A DNA stretch of 64,000 nt, from assembly GCA_003249025.1 (NCBI GenBank), contig QBMH01000005.1:1-64000 (forward strand), in the 5' to 3' direction. The position numbers and the translations under genes were made by a program. The notes under the pieces were generated by a model. That model was not told where the DNA came from, did no database searches, and saw nothing but the letters and a program-made list of their open reading frames with translations. Below are positions 42,759-51,584 of this stretch, in pieces; within the stretch, counting starts at the first letter, position 1; every line of letters begins with the position of its first letter. Source of the stretch: Leptolyngbya sp. GTDB lineage: Bacteria > Cyanobacteriota > Cyanobacteriia > Leptolyngbyales > Leptolyngbyaceae.

Positions 42759-43206
42759 AAGCTCCTTTCAGTGCCATACTTTCAAACAAATCTATGTACT
42801 CTTTGGCTTGTTGCTGCCAACTGTATTTTTCTACAACTTATCTGGCTACTTTGCCCAGCACTTGGCATTTTTGAGGATTATCAGAAAGCACCTGGAGGAT
42901 CTGAAAAAGGCATTTCTCATCCGTTTGATCTGTTAGAACAAAGCCACTTTCAGGGGATACAATCTCTGCGACTCCTGCTGTGGCGCAAACAATCACGGGT
43001 AAGCCGGAAGCCATTGCTTAAAGTACTACCATGCCAAACGGTTCATAGTGAGACGAAAAAATAAACATATCTACGGCTCGCATCAAATGAGAAGTAATGC
43101 CATTTTCTCCCCATAAAGTTCCTAGAACAAATAGAACACTAGGATTTGTATCAGTGGGATCAAAAGAATTAGTTCTCGGACGGAGCGGAGAATTGTATCT
43201 TTGCAT
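42748..43206 (-). pseudogene. Glycosyltransferase family 4 pseudogene with in-frame stops
   Basis: Minus-strand translation gives MFIFSSHYEPFGMVVL, then a stop where GT4 enzymes have Glu, then AMASGLPVIVCATAGVAEI in the same frame. A second in-frame stop follows near 42838, after which the frame reads VVEKYSWQQQAKEYIDLF to its natural end at 42748. The N-terminal domain is missing. Both stops are TAA at positions that could be Glu or another codon one change away (GAA to TAA). The gene is thus a recent, still recognisable pseudogene. Confidence 0.82.
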
Positions 43207-43262
43207 AATTTTTAGTCTGAATAACTATCAAGAAATAATCTAGATTTCAGCACCATTTCTTT

Positions 43263-44711
43263 TCAGGAAGAACTATAAGGCACTTTCATAGGCTTAGACT
43301 CAGAAACCGTTTTCTGAATGGGGAGTAAATTTTGATATCTGTAATATTTGTGCCCCGCGATTGTCATACCTGAGAATCCCCAAAATAGTATTCCGGGAAG
43401 TAGTACTAAAGCGTTATTAAACGGAAGTGTTATTAAGATACTTGGTAGGATTGCGCGAGAAGCATTCATGAAAGGATCAAAACGTATTTCTTGATATGAA
43501 TAGAGAGTGAAAGATATTAGCACGATGCCACTGAGATAAGGCGCTAGCCCAAGCCATCCTAGGGTGGCAATAATATCTAAAACGCCTGCGTCAACAATCC
43601 CTTTACCTCCCATGCCTCGACCTAAAAATTCGGATAATACATTATTTAAGAGTTGAGCATAGATTTCCTGCCGCTCGTTTGCACTTGTATCGCCCTCAGT
43701 ATCTGAGAAAGATTGCAAGCGTACGATGATGGGTTCCGCAAGAGGAGTTGAGATGACTATTGGAACCAAAAAGACACCAATAATTAGAAATATCATGATT
43801 ACTCTTATCTTTAGATTGGGCTTAAGGGTTACCCAAAAACTGAACATTCCTATTAGCCAACCGATCCAGGCTCCCCGAACTTGTGATAAGAGAAACGACA
43901 AGCCCCCAATGACTACTGATGGCAAGATTAAGCTGCCACGGCTCCCAATTGATATTAATAAACACGCCATCATTGCATAGGCAAATGTGAATGGAAAGTT
44001 TAACGTACTCCATACTCGTATCTGCTGTGGTTCAGGCCACCCGCAGCAGAGTTGCAAGTCTTCTGCATTTGCAAGCCAAAATTTATCCCACTCCGGAGCT
44101 ACTAGATATTGGTATATTCCATAAATTCCCATGATTAAGATTGCCCAAACAAACACTCGTTGGGTGTTTTTCTGAAACTTAGGATAGTCCTGCCAGTTCA
44201 CCATCAGATGAACTCCTAAAAAAATACCTGGAAGCCAACTTAAAATGCCTTGGATGACTTGGGGAATTGGATTGCCTTTAACTATTCCCATAAGAAAAGC
44301 ATAAGAAATACTTACAAAAGCCAAGATGAACGGTGTTCCTCCCTGTTGATGTAAGCGTGGCAGTTGTTTGAAGAATGTCACTGCCGTCAGCATGGTTACC
44401 AAATAGGGAGTCAGAATGATAAAGCGCATTCCAGGATTGATAATGCCATTCTGATACTCAACTAGGCGTGAGATGAAAGGAGATAAAAACCAGACCCACC
44501 AGTTGAACCCTAGATACAAAATTGGGTAGCGCAGATACAGAAATACACCGACTGTTAAAGCACCTGCTGGAAAGACTACTTGGAGGATGCTACTGAACCG
44601 AATTAACAGACAAAGAGACACTGGGATAATGAACCCCAAAATTCCTATCCATGCTGCCTGAGGTTCTAAGCTCAATGGGTTCTTTAGTAAGAAAAAGGAT
44701 TTCGCTACCAT
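43263..44711 (-). CDS. O-antigen ligase/Wzy-like polysaccharide polymerase
   Basis: The 482-residue integral membrane protein has about 11-12 hydrophobic segments. The Wzy/O-antigen ligase-type region includes LLSQVRGAWIGWLIG and a large periplasmic loop with RQEIYAQLLNNVLSEFLGRGMGG. In Wzy-dependent pathways such a protein joins undecaprenyl-linked repeat units in the periplasm. Its position between glycosyltransferase genes, and the Wza- and Wzc-like genes later in the locus, support polymerase rather than lipid A ligase. Its start is 3 bases from the stop of the GT2 gene upstream. Confidence 0.8.
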   Translation of the reverse strand: MVAKSFFLLKNPLSLEPQAAWIGILGFIIPVSLCLLIRFSSILQVVFPAGALTVGVFLYLRYPILYLGFNWWVWFLSPFISRLVEYQNGIINPGMRFIILTPYLVTMLTAVTFFKQLPRLHQQGGTPFILAFVSISYAFLMGIVKGNPIPQVIQGILSWLPGIFLGVHLMVNWQDYPKFQKNTQRVFVWAILIMGIYGIYQYLVAPEWDKFWLANAEDLQLCCGWPEPQQIRVWSTLNFPFTFAYAMMACLLISIGSRGSLILPSVVIGGLSFLLSQVRGAWIGWLIGMFSFWVTLKPNLKIRVIMIFLIIGVFLVPIVISTPLAEPIIVRLQSFSDTEGDTSANERQEIYAQLLNNVLSEFLGRGMGGKGIVDAGVLDIIATLGWLGLAPYLSGIVLISFTLYSYQEIRFDPFMNASRAILPSILITLPFNNALVLLPGILFWGFSGMTIAGHKYYRYQNLLPIQKTVSESKPMKVPYSSS

Positions 44712-44714
44712 TGC

Positions 44715-45638
44715 TTACCTACTTTGCCAAGTTTGATATCCCTGCCAGCGTCCCTGCATTGCAGCCACCCATTTTTTTGCTGCTAGCAAACCCTCTTTGG
44801 GAAAAAAGCGCAGGCATTGTAATAATCCGAACGATTGCTGTGTACCAATGATCAAAGACCAGAGGAGAAATACGATCCGTTGAATAGGAGATAGATATTC
44901 TAGAACTGAGATTGTTTCGTTATGCACTGCATTGGTTAAAGCCATAGTGTTAAATGTGTGCCTCTGGTCTTCATCAAATCGTTGGGCTGGATAGTGATCA
45001 ACTGCAACTTTCGGATCATAAATTAGTTTCCATCCCTGCTTTTGAACAGTGAGAGAAAATGCAAATTCGTAGTGAACTTGGGCACCCGTTCCTCTCATGC
45101 GCTCATCGAATTTGAGATTTTTAATAGCTGCCTGCCGAAAGCTCATGTTGACCCCTTTCAAGATATCGACCTCACAAATTTCGTCTACACCAATGTGGTG
45201 ATTGCCGATCGCCCGTCCAAACCAACTCAATTTGCCGACTACAGTTGCAGCACCGTCTTCTAAAATCTCGCCATGGTAAACATAATCTCTACCCCCAACG
45301 CCACCAATCTGGTCATCGGCTAGAAAATGTTTCTCAATCCGTTCAATCCAGTCAGGGTGGGGCACTGAATCATCATCGGTAATGGTCAGAATATCGCCCT
45401 TTAGGGCTGACAGTCCGGCATTCATGGCGGCAACCAAACCAGGGACAGTTACTTCAACGGTTTGTAGCGGCAACTTAAGATGGCTAACTGTTTGCAAAGC
45501 TTCCCAGGTTTCAGTATCAATGTCGCGGATGGCAACAATCAATTGATCAATCGGCCGGGTTTGCTGGGCTAAGGCTTTGAGGCATCGCAGCAGATCGTGG
45601 GGGCGGCGATAGGTGGGGACTAAAACAGTAATTAACAT
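44715..45638 (-). CDS. Glycosyltransferase family 2
   Basis: Inverting GT-A transferase of 307 residues. Seen: VLVPTYRRPHDLLRCLKAL, LTITDDDSVPHPDWIERIE (the DDD metal-binding motif) and a receptor-domain GTGAQVHYEFAF. A hydrophobic helix near residue 255 could attach it to the membrane. It lies between the polymerase gene (3-bp gap) and a GT4 gene (2-bp gap), so it is part of one long transcript. Confidence 0.9.
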   Translation of the reverse strand: MLITVLVPTYRRPHDLLRCLKALAQQTRPIDQLIVAIRDIDTETWEALQTVSHLKLPLQTVEVTVPGLVAAMNAGLSALKGDILTITDDDSVPHPDWIERIEKHFLADDQIGGVGGRDYVYHGEILEDGAATVVGKLSWFGRAIGNHHIGVDEICEVDILKGVNMSFRQAAIKNLKFDERMRGTGAQVHYEFAFSLTVQKQGWKLIYDPKVAVDHYPAQRFDEDQRHTFNTMALTNAVHNETISVLEYLSPIQRIVFLLWSLIIGTQQSFGLLQCLRFFPKEGLLAAKKWVAAMQGRWQGYQTWQSR

Positions 45639-45640
45639 GG

Positions 45641-46759
45641 TTAGGCTAGTTGTTCAAATCTATCAATATAATGTTGAGCCATTTGGCTCCAGCTATGATT
45701 TTCTGCAATCACACGAGCATGAATACCCATTTGTTTTCGTTGAATTGGATGATGGGTTAAATAGAGCATCTCTTTGACCAGAGTTGGAATATCGTCGGGA
45801 TTGGAAATAACAATCCCTGCTTCGGGATCCAACAGTTCGGCGGCAGGAGTTGCAGCACTGGTAATAACTGGAATTCCTGATGCCATTGCTTCTAGTACTA
45901 CTAATCCAAAGGTTTCATAGCGAGAGGGAAACACCAAAAAGTCACTTGTTCGCATGAGGTCAGGAATATCTTGGCGATATCCCAGAAAATGTACCCGGCC
46001 ATCAACAGCCAACTCACGAGCTAACGCAGGATAAGGGCTACCAGTTACGTTTCCAACGACAGCAAGGTGTAACCCGGAAACCTTTACCAAAGCTTTAAGA
46101 ACAGAGTCAAGATTTTTGCGCGAGGAACGGATGTCTCCGGCAAAAATAGCGAGGGGTACTACTTCTGGTAATGCCAAGGCTTTACGATCGCAATGACCAG
46201 GATAAAACTCATTTGTATCGACCCCGTTGTAAATGACCTGGATGCGATCGCTGGCAACGCCAATCTTCTGTAAGTCATCACGCACTTGAGCGGATACAGC
46301 AATAATCTGGCGTGCCTGGGCAAAAGCACGACCTTCCCAACGAGCATTTAAGGCGGTATAAAGCCACTGGTATAGACCATAAGCATCTTTGTGCTGTTGC
46401 CAAACGTGGGCTGGAGAGTCTAACCAGGCACTATGGACGAAATGGGCAGCATTTACGTCTGCGCTTGCCCAGGTAATTGCCCCATTGACCTTAACTAAAT
46501 CGAATTCTCGCCCATGAGCATTAAGCCATTGAGACGACAGACTGGCAAAGCGCAGATTTTTGAGTAACTCTGTGGGCACTTTTCCGACTGAAATTGGCAC
46601 CCAATTGAAACCGGATTGCTTTTGAAGTGACTCGGCAATGTGAGTCGCGACAACGGTTACCTGATGACCACGGCGCAAGGCTTCTTGAGTGACCTCGTAA
46701 TTCACTCGTCCCTGTCCGTCCCCTTTAGCAACCTTGTGAGTAACAATGCACAGTTTCAT
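45641..46759 (-). CDS. Glycosyltransferase family 4
   Basis: The 372-residue GT4 enzyme has KGDGQGRVNYEVTQEAL at the N-terminus, IQVIYNGVDTNEFYPG at the domain junction, and YETFGLVVLEAMASGIPVI with AAELL. Its ATG overlaps the stop of the upstream GT4 gene by four bases (46756-46759), indicating translational coupling. Specificity unknown. Confidence 0.9.
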   Translation of the reverse strand: MKLCIVTHKVAKGDGQGRVNYEVTQEALRRGHQVTVVATHIAESLQKQSGFNWVPISVGKVPTELLKNLRFASLSSQWLNAHGREFDLVKVNGAITWASADVNAAHFVHSAWLDSPAHVWQQHKDAYGLYQWLYTALNARWEGRAFAQARQIIAVSAQVRDDLQKIGVASDRIQVIYNGVDTNEFYPGHCDRKALALPEVVPLAIFAGDIRSSRKNLDSVLKALVKVSGLHLAVVGNVTGSPYPALARELAVDGRVHFLGYRQDIPDLMRTSDFLVFPSRYETFGLVVLEAMASGIPVITSAATPAAELLDPEAGIVISNPDDIPTLVKEMLYLTHHPIQRKQMGIHARVIAENHSWSQMAQHYIDRFEQLA

Positions 46760-47874
46760 TGGTTAAGTGCCTCTTGTAAGACTGCTTCAATCCCATTAAT
46801 GGTCTGGTTTAAGGAAAAGTTGTTGATTACATGTTGACGGCATCGTTGAGGCAGAATGGGGTCGGTATTTCGCCAGTGAAGAACCGCTTTGAGTTTGGTA
46901 TGGAGGTCTATCTCATCTCCAGGCGTAAAGAGCCAATCGCTAAATTCACCAGTTAAAATCTCTGGAATACCACCACTGCGACTACCAAGAGCGGGGGTGC
47001 CACATGCCATGGCTTCGATAATGACGCGACCAAAAGCCTCGAGCCACAGGCTTGGTAACACGGTTACATCGCTCACTTGATAAAGCGATTTTGTATTGGA
47101 AAGGTGTCCTAGAAATCTGACATCATCTTTGATATTGAGGTCATCAGTTAATGCTTCTAATTGAGATATGTATCCCTCCCCAGAAAATAAGGATTTGCCT
47201 GCAATTAGCAATTTTGCTGGAATGGATGACTGCCGCAGTAAAGCAAATGCACGAATGAGGGTTTCGATACCCTTTTCAGTTTCTAGCCGACCAACATAGG
47301 AAATCACTCGCTCTTCGGAAGAGATATCCCAAGCTTTGCGCAGGTCAGAAATATCGTCGGCAATGGCAAAGCGCTCTGGTTCAATACCGTTATAAACAAT
47401 AGAGACTTTATCGCGACGAATGTTGAGGCGATCGCACCAGTCAGTTTTAACAGCTTCTGAAATTGCAATGTAATGGCTAATTCCTAATAAGGTAAGCGAT
47501 TGCTTGAGTCGCTTGAGATAACTATCTTCTGTAGAGGCGTGAAGACGAAGATGGCAGACAAGTGGAATGCCTTGTAGCTGAGATAGTACTCGTCCAAAGA
47601 AGAAATTGTCGTACTGATTGCTGTAAATAATGCTGTTTTGAACGTTTGTAATCTTTCTAACATCGCTCAAAAATCTACTATTAAGCTTATAGCTAGTGAT
47701 TTTAATCAATGCAGTGCAAAACTGCTGATACTTCTCAAGCTGATCGCCCTCTTCTTCGTAAACAAGAGTAATTTGATATCCACGCTCAACTAAAGCTTGG
47801 CAAACATCAAAGAGACTGTGTTCTAAGCCGCCACGCTTACTCGACAAATAACTAGATAGGGCAATAATATGCAT
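46756..47874 (-). CDS. Glycosyltransferase family 4
   Basis: The 372-residue GT4 enzyme starts SSYLSSKRGGLEHSLFDVCQ, has VSIVYNGIEPERF at the domain junction, ISYVGRLETEKGIETLIRAF, and WLEAFGRVIIEAMACGTPAL. It is the upstream partner of the coupled pair and lies 33 bases after the gene ending at 47908. Confidence 0.9.
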   Translation of the reverse strand: MHIIALSSYLSSKRGGLEHSLFDVCQALVERGYQITLVYEEEGDQLEKYQQFCTALIKITSYKLNSRFLSDVRKITNVQNSIIYSNQYDNFFFGRVLSQLQGIPLVCHLRLHASTEDSYLKRLKQSLTLLGISHYIAISEAVKTDWCDRLNIRRDKVSIVYNGIEPERFAIADDISDLRKAWDISSEERVISYVGRLETEKGIETLIRAFALLRQSSIPAKLLIAGKSLFSGEGYISQLEALTDDLNIKDDVRFLGHLSNTKSLYQVSDVTVLPSLWLEAFGRVIIEAMACGTPALGSRSGGIPEILTGEFSDWLFTPGDEIDLHTKLKAVLHWRNTDPILPQRCRQHVINNFSLNQTINGIEAVLQEALNQ

Positions 47875-47907
47875 GGTGCTTTGATTACTTGAGATGGGTC
47901 TAGCAAG

Positions 47908-49005
47908 TTAGCCTGAAACTGCTTCAATAAAACGCGTGGCTGTAGCAACAGGATTGTAATTTTCGCGAACCCATTGCCGTCCTTCAACTGAAATCCTTTC
48001 GAGGCATTCTGGATCATCGCTCAATCGCTCGATTGATTCTTGAACATTATTTAGATCAATCCCAACATAATGCTTCCAGTTTTCAGGCATGGTAGGTAAA
48101 GTAAAGCCATACTTGTCAAAATCTACATGAAAAGCAACTGTTCCAGAAGCAAGAGCCTCCCATAACCGCCAGCTATCCCATTGCACAATACTTCTAGTTT
48201 TAATGCCTGATTTTCCTATAATTCGCTTGGAGAGACGAGCGAGGTTAGTACTTGGATCAACTAAGAAATCGCTTACGAAAAAACCTCCAAAACAAGCGCA
48301 AGCAGCCACCTGCTTAAGGTTTCTATAATAACTGGGATAATGTCTACGAGCAGTTTGGAGCCATTGCAAGTAGGAGTTAGGATCAGAAGGAGGTTGGTTA
48401 AAACCATCTACAGGATTTTCAGTTGGCAGCATTGTTTGAATCTTAGGCAGAAAATCTTTGACTGCGGCAACTCTAACTGAATGGGGGATATTGTTCAGAC
48501 GGAAATTAATCAGCATTGATTTTCTACGCTCTTCAAACTTTAGAATTTCTTCAGTTTCCTTTAAGATTCGATCAGACAATCCAAAAAACCATGGGTAAAA
48601 ATTGGTTGGATAGCGATGACTACTGCAATAGTGAGTCCGAAAAATAAAGTCGAATTGTCGAAAGGCTGGATCCCAAGCAGACGTTCGAGTTCCATCTGAA
48701 GAATCAAAATGAGCAGTAATATACTTTCGTTTGGAATTGAATAAACTTCTAGGGAGGTTATTGCGAAATACCCAAGATTGATTCAATACAACCACGTCAC
48801 AATCTTCAGGAGTTACATGAGAATCGCATTTAAATAAGTACTCATCTTTATCGGCTGACAGCCTCCAATAGTCAACATTGGAATAAAATGGAATATCTAA
48901 TGCTTTCAATCCTTCACCAAGACACACAATATTATGTTGATAAGCTGTATCTTCTGGTAATCCCTGAGGTACACAGTAAAAGAAAATACTTTTTGTACTG
49001 TTCAT
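47908..49005 (-). CDS. Probable glycosyltransferase (GT-B-like) of unassigned family
   Basis: The 365-residue soluble protein has an N-terminal IFFYCVPQGLPEDTAYQHN and a C-terminal segment IVQWDSWRLWEALASGTVAFH, followed by RISVEGRQWVRENYNPVATATRFIEAV. The latter resembles the nucleotide-sugar part of GT-B enzymes (E-A-L-A-S-G and a final VxENY..x.A..F helix). The catalytic motif is atypical. I chose the ATG at 49005; a TTG lies 24 bases upstream. It could be a specialised sugar transferase or a non-catalytic relative. Confidence 0.65.
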   Translation of the reverse strand: MNSTKSIFFYCVPQGLPEDTAYQHNIVCLGEGLKALDIPFYSNVDYWRLSADKDEYLFKCDSHVTPEDCDVVVLNQSWVFRNNLPRSLFNSKRKYITAHFDSSDGTRTSAWDPAFRQFDFIFRTHYCSSHRYPTNFYPWFFGLSDRILKETEEILKFEERRKSMLINFRLNNIPHSVRVAAVKDFLPKIQTMLPTENPVDGFNQPPSDPNSYLQWLQTARRHYPSYYRNLKQVAACACFGGFFVSDFLVDPSTNLARLSKRIIGKSGIKTRSIVQWDSWRLWEALASGTVAFHVDFDKYGFTLPTMPENWKHYVGIDLNNVQESIERLSDDPECLERISVEGRQWVRENYNPVATATRFIEAVSG

Positions 49006-49112
49006 AGTGTTCGCCTCATATGAAAACAAAATATAGGTATTTTACAAAACTAATTAGTGTGACGTGATGATTTTGATATAAGTTTCTCGCTCATCTGAAA
49101 TAGTTAAAAAAA

Positions 49113-50033
49113 TTATCTTACGGTTTCTCCACCCAGTACTAATCTAATTTTCTCAAGCACTGTCACGTAATGAACGAGAGAGAAAATTAGTAGAAAAGAA
49201 ACTTTGTGAGCAAAACTATTTAGTATGTCTTGTTCTTGTGTTTTTTTGTAACCAGATCTCAGAGGTGGTCTGAGCTGTAACAACAGTTTCAGTAACAGTA
49301 GGATTTTATTTCTGGAATACTGATTTTCCATCGTATGAAAACCACCCGTTACTCTAGCTATTTTTCTTCTCAAATCCTTAAACATGTATCTAGCAGGATG
49401 CATAACAGAACTGTCTTCTGCATAAATCACTAAATAACCCGCATTAGAAACCCGTTTGCTCCACTCGCCATCACCGCCAGACTTTAAGGTGTCATCAAAA
49501 AAGCCTAACTCGTCAAAGAATTTCCGATGAGTAAAAAGATTTGCGGTAGCCGCAGAATTATACTTCTGAACATATTTTTCTTGCTGTAAAAAAGTCACGC
49601 TATCATATATCTCTACTAAATTCGGACGTTGAGAATTTTTAAAGAAAATTTCGATTTTTCCAGCAGCTACACCATACTTTGGACTCTTCAATAGAGACTG
49701 AACACCGTTTTGCAACCAACTGTCACATGGAATACAGTCTGAATCAGTAAAAGCAACGATATCACCTTTTGCAGAATTGATACCTCGATTACGAGCAGCA
49801 TACGAACCAGGCTTTTCTTCAATTAGTAAATGAATCCAAGAAAAATCTTTGAGTTCTTTCGATGGATCTTTTACAGACTTATTATCAACTACGATTACCT
49901 CATACAATTCTTTCGGATAGCTTTGCCGTTCCAAAGACTTTAAGCATAAACATAGACGTTCAAAATCATTAAAAACAGGAATAATAACGGAGACGAAAGG
50001 ATAGCTTTTATATTCCACAATGTGTTCATTCAT
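49113..50033 (-). CDS. Glycosyltransferase family 2
   Basis: The 306-residue GT-A enzyme has VSVIIPVFNDFERLCLCLKSL, VIVVDNKS, SYAARNRGINSAKGDIVAFTD followed by SDC (metal-binding DSD), and a receptor region SGGDGEWSKRV. A C-terminal hydrophobic stretch (VSFLLIFSLVHYVTVLE) may contact the membrane. It is separated from the gene upstream by 9 bases. The coding region is AT-rich. Confidence 0.88.
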   Translation of the reverse strand: MNEHIVEYKSYPFVSVIIPVFNDFERLCLCLKSLERQSYPKELYEVIVVDNKSVKDPSKELKDFSWIHLLIEEKPGSYAARNRGINSAKGDIVAFTDSDCIPCDSWLQNGVQSLLKSPKYGVAAGKIEIFFKNSQRPNLVEIYDSVTFLQQEKYVQKYNSAATANLFTHRKFFDELGFFDDTLKSGGDGEWSKRVSNAGYLVIYAEDSSVMHPARYMFKDLRRKIARVTGGFHTMENQYSRNKILLLLKLLLQLRPPLRSGYKKTQEQDILNSFAHKVSFLLIFSLVHYVTVLEKIRLVLGGETVR

Positions 50034-50042
50034 TACAGTGCC

Positions 50043-51113
50043 TCAACTTACTTTAAGGTTATCTAATCTTTTTGCTTCGCAAAGGCGAGCAGCTAGGGTA
50101 TGTGGATCTGAAGGACTGCGACCCATCAAATTAGATTCAAAATCAAAATGATCTGAAAGCTGTTTTTGTAGCCAAGATTCCTGTTCTTTGATGGTTCCAG
50201 GTTTAAATGTCTTTAATACAAATGGAATTTCTAATCCGGTTGGATTGTAAGAAAAAGAATATTTATTAGCTTGCAGGTTTCTGATAAAAGTTTTATCTTC
50301 GATACAGGAAATCGATTTTGCAATTGTATTGCTCTTCCAAATAGAATGATTTGGATAACATTCTTTTAGAATCGCAAAAGCATAAAGATTGAAACTATGA
50401 TAGCCTAGTGACCTTTCATATATATCCTGGTTATGGCTCTTATTTTTAGGCTCTCGAATCCAACGCATGATTTGTTTTTTATAACTAAAATTTCTCATAG
50501 CTACAGAATGCATGATCAATCCATTCGGAGCTATGTCGAGATGAAATAGGATAGTCTCAAGAAAACGCTCTACAGAGTCCTTGACTTCAGCATCGTATTT
50601 TGAGAGAGTCGCGCCGATTGCCCCAAACCATAGTTGTTGGTTGAAAGTGAGATGGATGGGCAAATGTACCCCATCAACACTTACATTTTGCCAAAGTCCA
50701 ATTTCAAAGTTAAAAGGATGAAGTAAAAATACTTCTTTGGCCACAGATATTAGTTGAGGTGTTTCTATAATTGGTGCAGCCGTGATTAACGCATCTAGAG
50801 TCCAAGCTTGGCCAATCAATCCATTGCAAGAATCTTTTTTTGGATTTTTTCGATGCCAGAAGCTATACGACATTGGTCTTGCATGATGACTAAGCAAATA
50901 TGAGGATGCTAGCTGCGCTGCATGCTTAAATCTGTCATCTCCCGATATTTCAAAGGCTTTTGAGAAAGTGATAAGCCAATGAGACGTATTGCGTACAGGT
51001 GTTTCGGCATCTCCGTGAGGACCATTATTACCAGCAGGCATAATACCTGTAGAGGAATCTTGAAGCTTTAAAGCTGAAAACGCACTCTCGCAGATCAAAT
51101 CATATAAGTCCAT
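50043..51113 (-). CDS. Unrecognised helical protein, possible (alpha/alpha)6-barrel sugar-active enzyme
   Basis: From the ATG at 51113 the protein has 356 residues; a TTG at 51173 gives a longer but unlikely start. The helical repeat pattern and stretches such as DAETPVRNTSHWLITFSKAF, GLIGQAWTLDALI and ERSLGYHSFNLYAFAILKE suggest an (alpha/alpha)6 toroid, the fold of several polysaccharide lyases, epimerases and unsaturated glucuronyl hydrolases. I do not recognise the family. It is the first gene of the minus-strand run that follows a 471-bp intergenic region. Confidence 0.58.
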   Translation of the reverse strand: MDLYDLICESAFSALKLQDSSTGIMPAGNNGPHGDAETPVRNTSHWLITFSKAFEISGDDRFKHAAQLASSYLLSHHARPMSYSFWHRKNPKKDSCNGLIGQAWTLDALITAAPIIETPQLISVAKEVFLLHPFNFEIGLWQNVSVDGVHLPIHLTFNQQLWFGAIGATLSKYDAEVKDSVERFLETILFHLDIAPNGLIMHSVAMRNFSYKKQIMRWIREPKNKSHNQDIYERSLGYHSFNLYAFAILKECYPNHSIWKSNTIAKSISCIEDKTFIRNLQANKYSFSYNPTGLEIPFVLKTFKPGTIKEQESWLQKQLSDHFDFESNLMGRSPSDPHTLAARLCEAKRLDNLKVS

Positions 51114-51584
51114 TTTGAAATATCCTATTTCTTGTTTGGATAGAGTTTCAACCAAGGCACATTTTTGAAGCAATATTCTTCAGAGTAAATTAACTGGAAC
51201 AGTACTTTAGGAGGAATAATTGCTCAAGGATCTCTGCTTCCTTAATATCCCTTCTAGACTAAATGCTTTTGTTGGATGCATCAGTTCTCTCCAATTTACT
51301 AAGTTAGCTTTAAAGATCAAGAAGATCTGAGAAGTGATTGATGCTGCTAGAAATTACGTAATTGGTGACCGAAGGCAACTTTTACTGAGTATCATGACCG
51401 CACATGTTAACCCGCCCTTTGTCAGTCTTTGAGACGATCTCCTATGCTCTTTGGGAAACAACATTGTACGGATTAGTTTTGAATGTGAAGGGATATCGGC
51501 TAACTATTTTGTTGAAGAGGGCGTTGGAGCAGCCTCTCCTGCGGAGAATTACGTTATTGATAGTGAAATTAAGCAGGCGATTGC
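51114..51584. other. Intergenic region inside the exopolysaccharide locus
   Basis: 471 bp between the ABC exporter gene's 3' end and the gene at 50043. It should carry the promoter for the minus-strand run 39375-51113. A palindrome TCTCC-TGC-GGAGA lies at 51535-51547. A plus-strand open frame (51404-51592) has no family resemblance and runs into the exporter gene's end; I do not call it. Confidence 0.55.
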
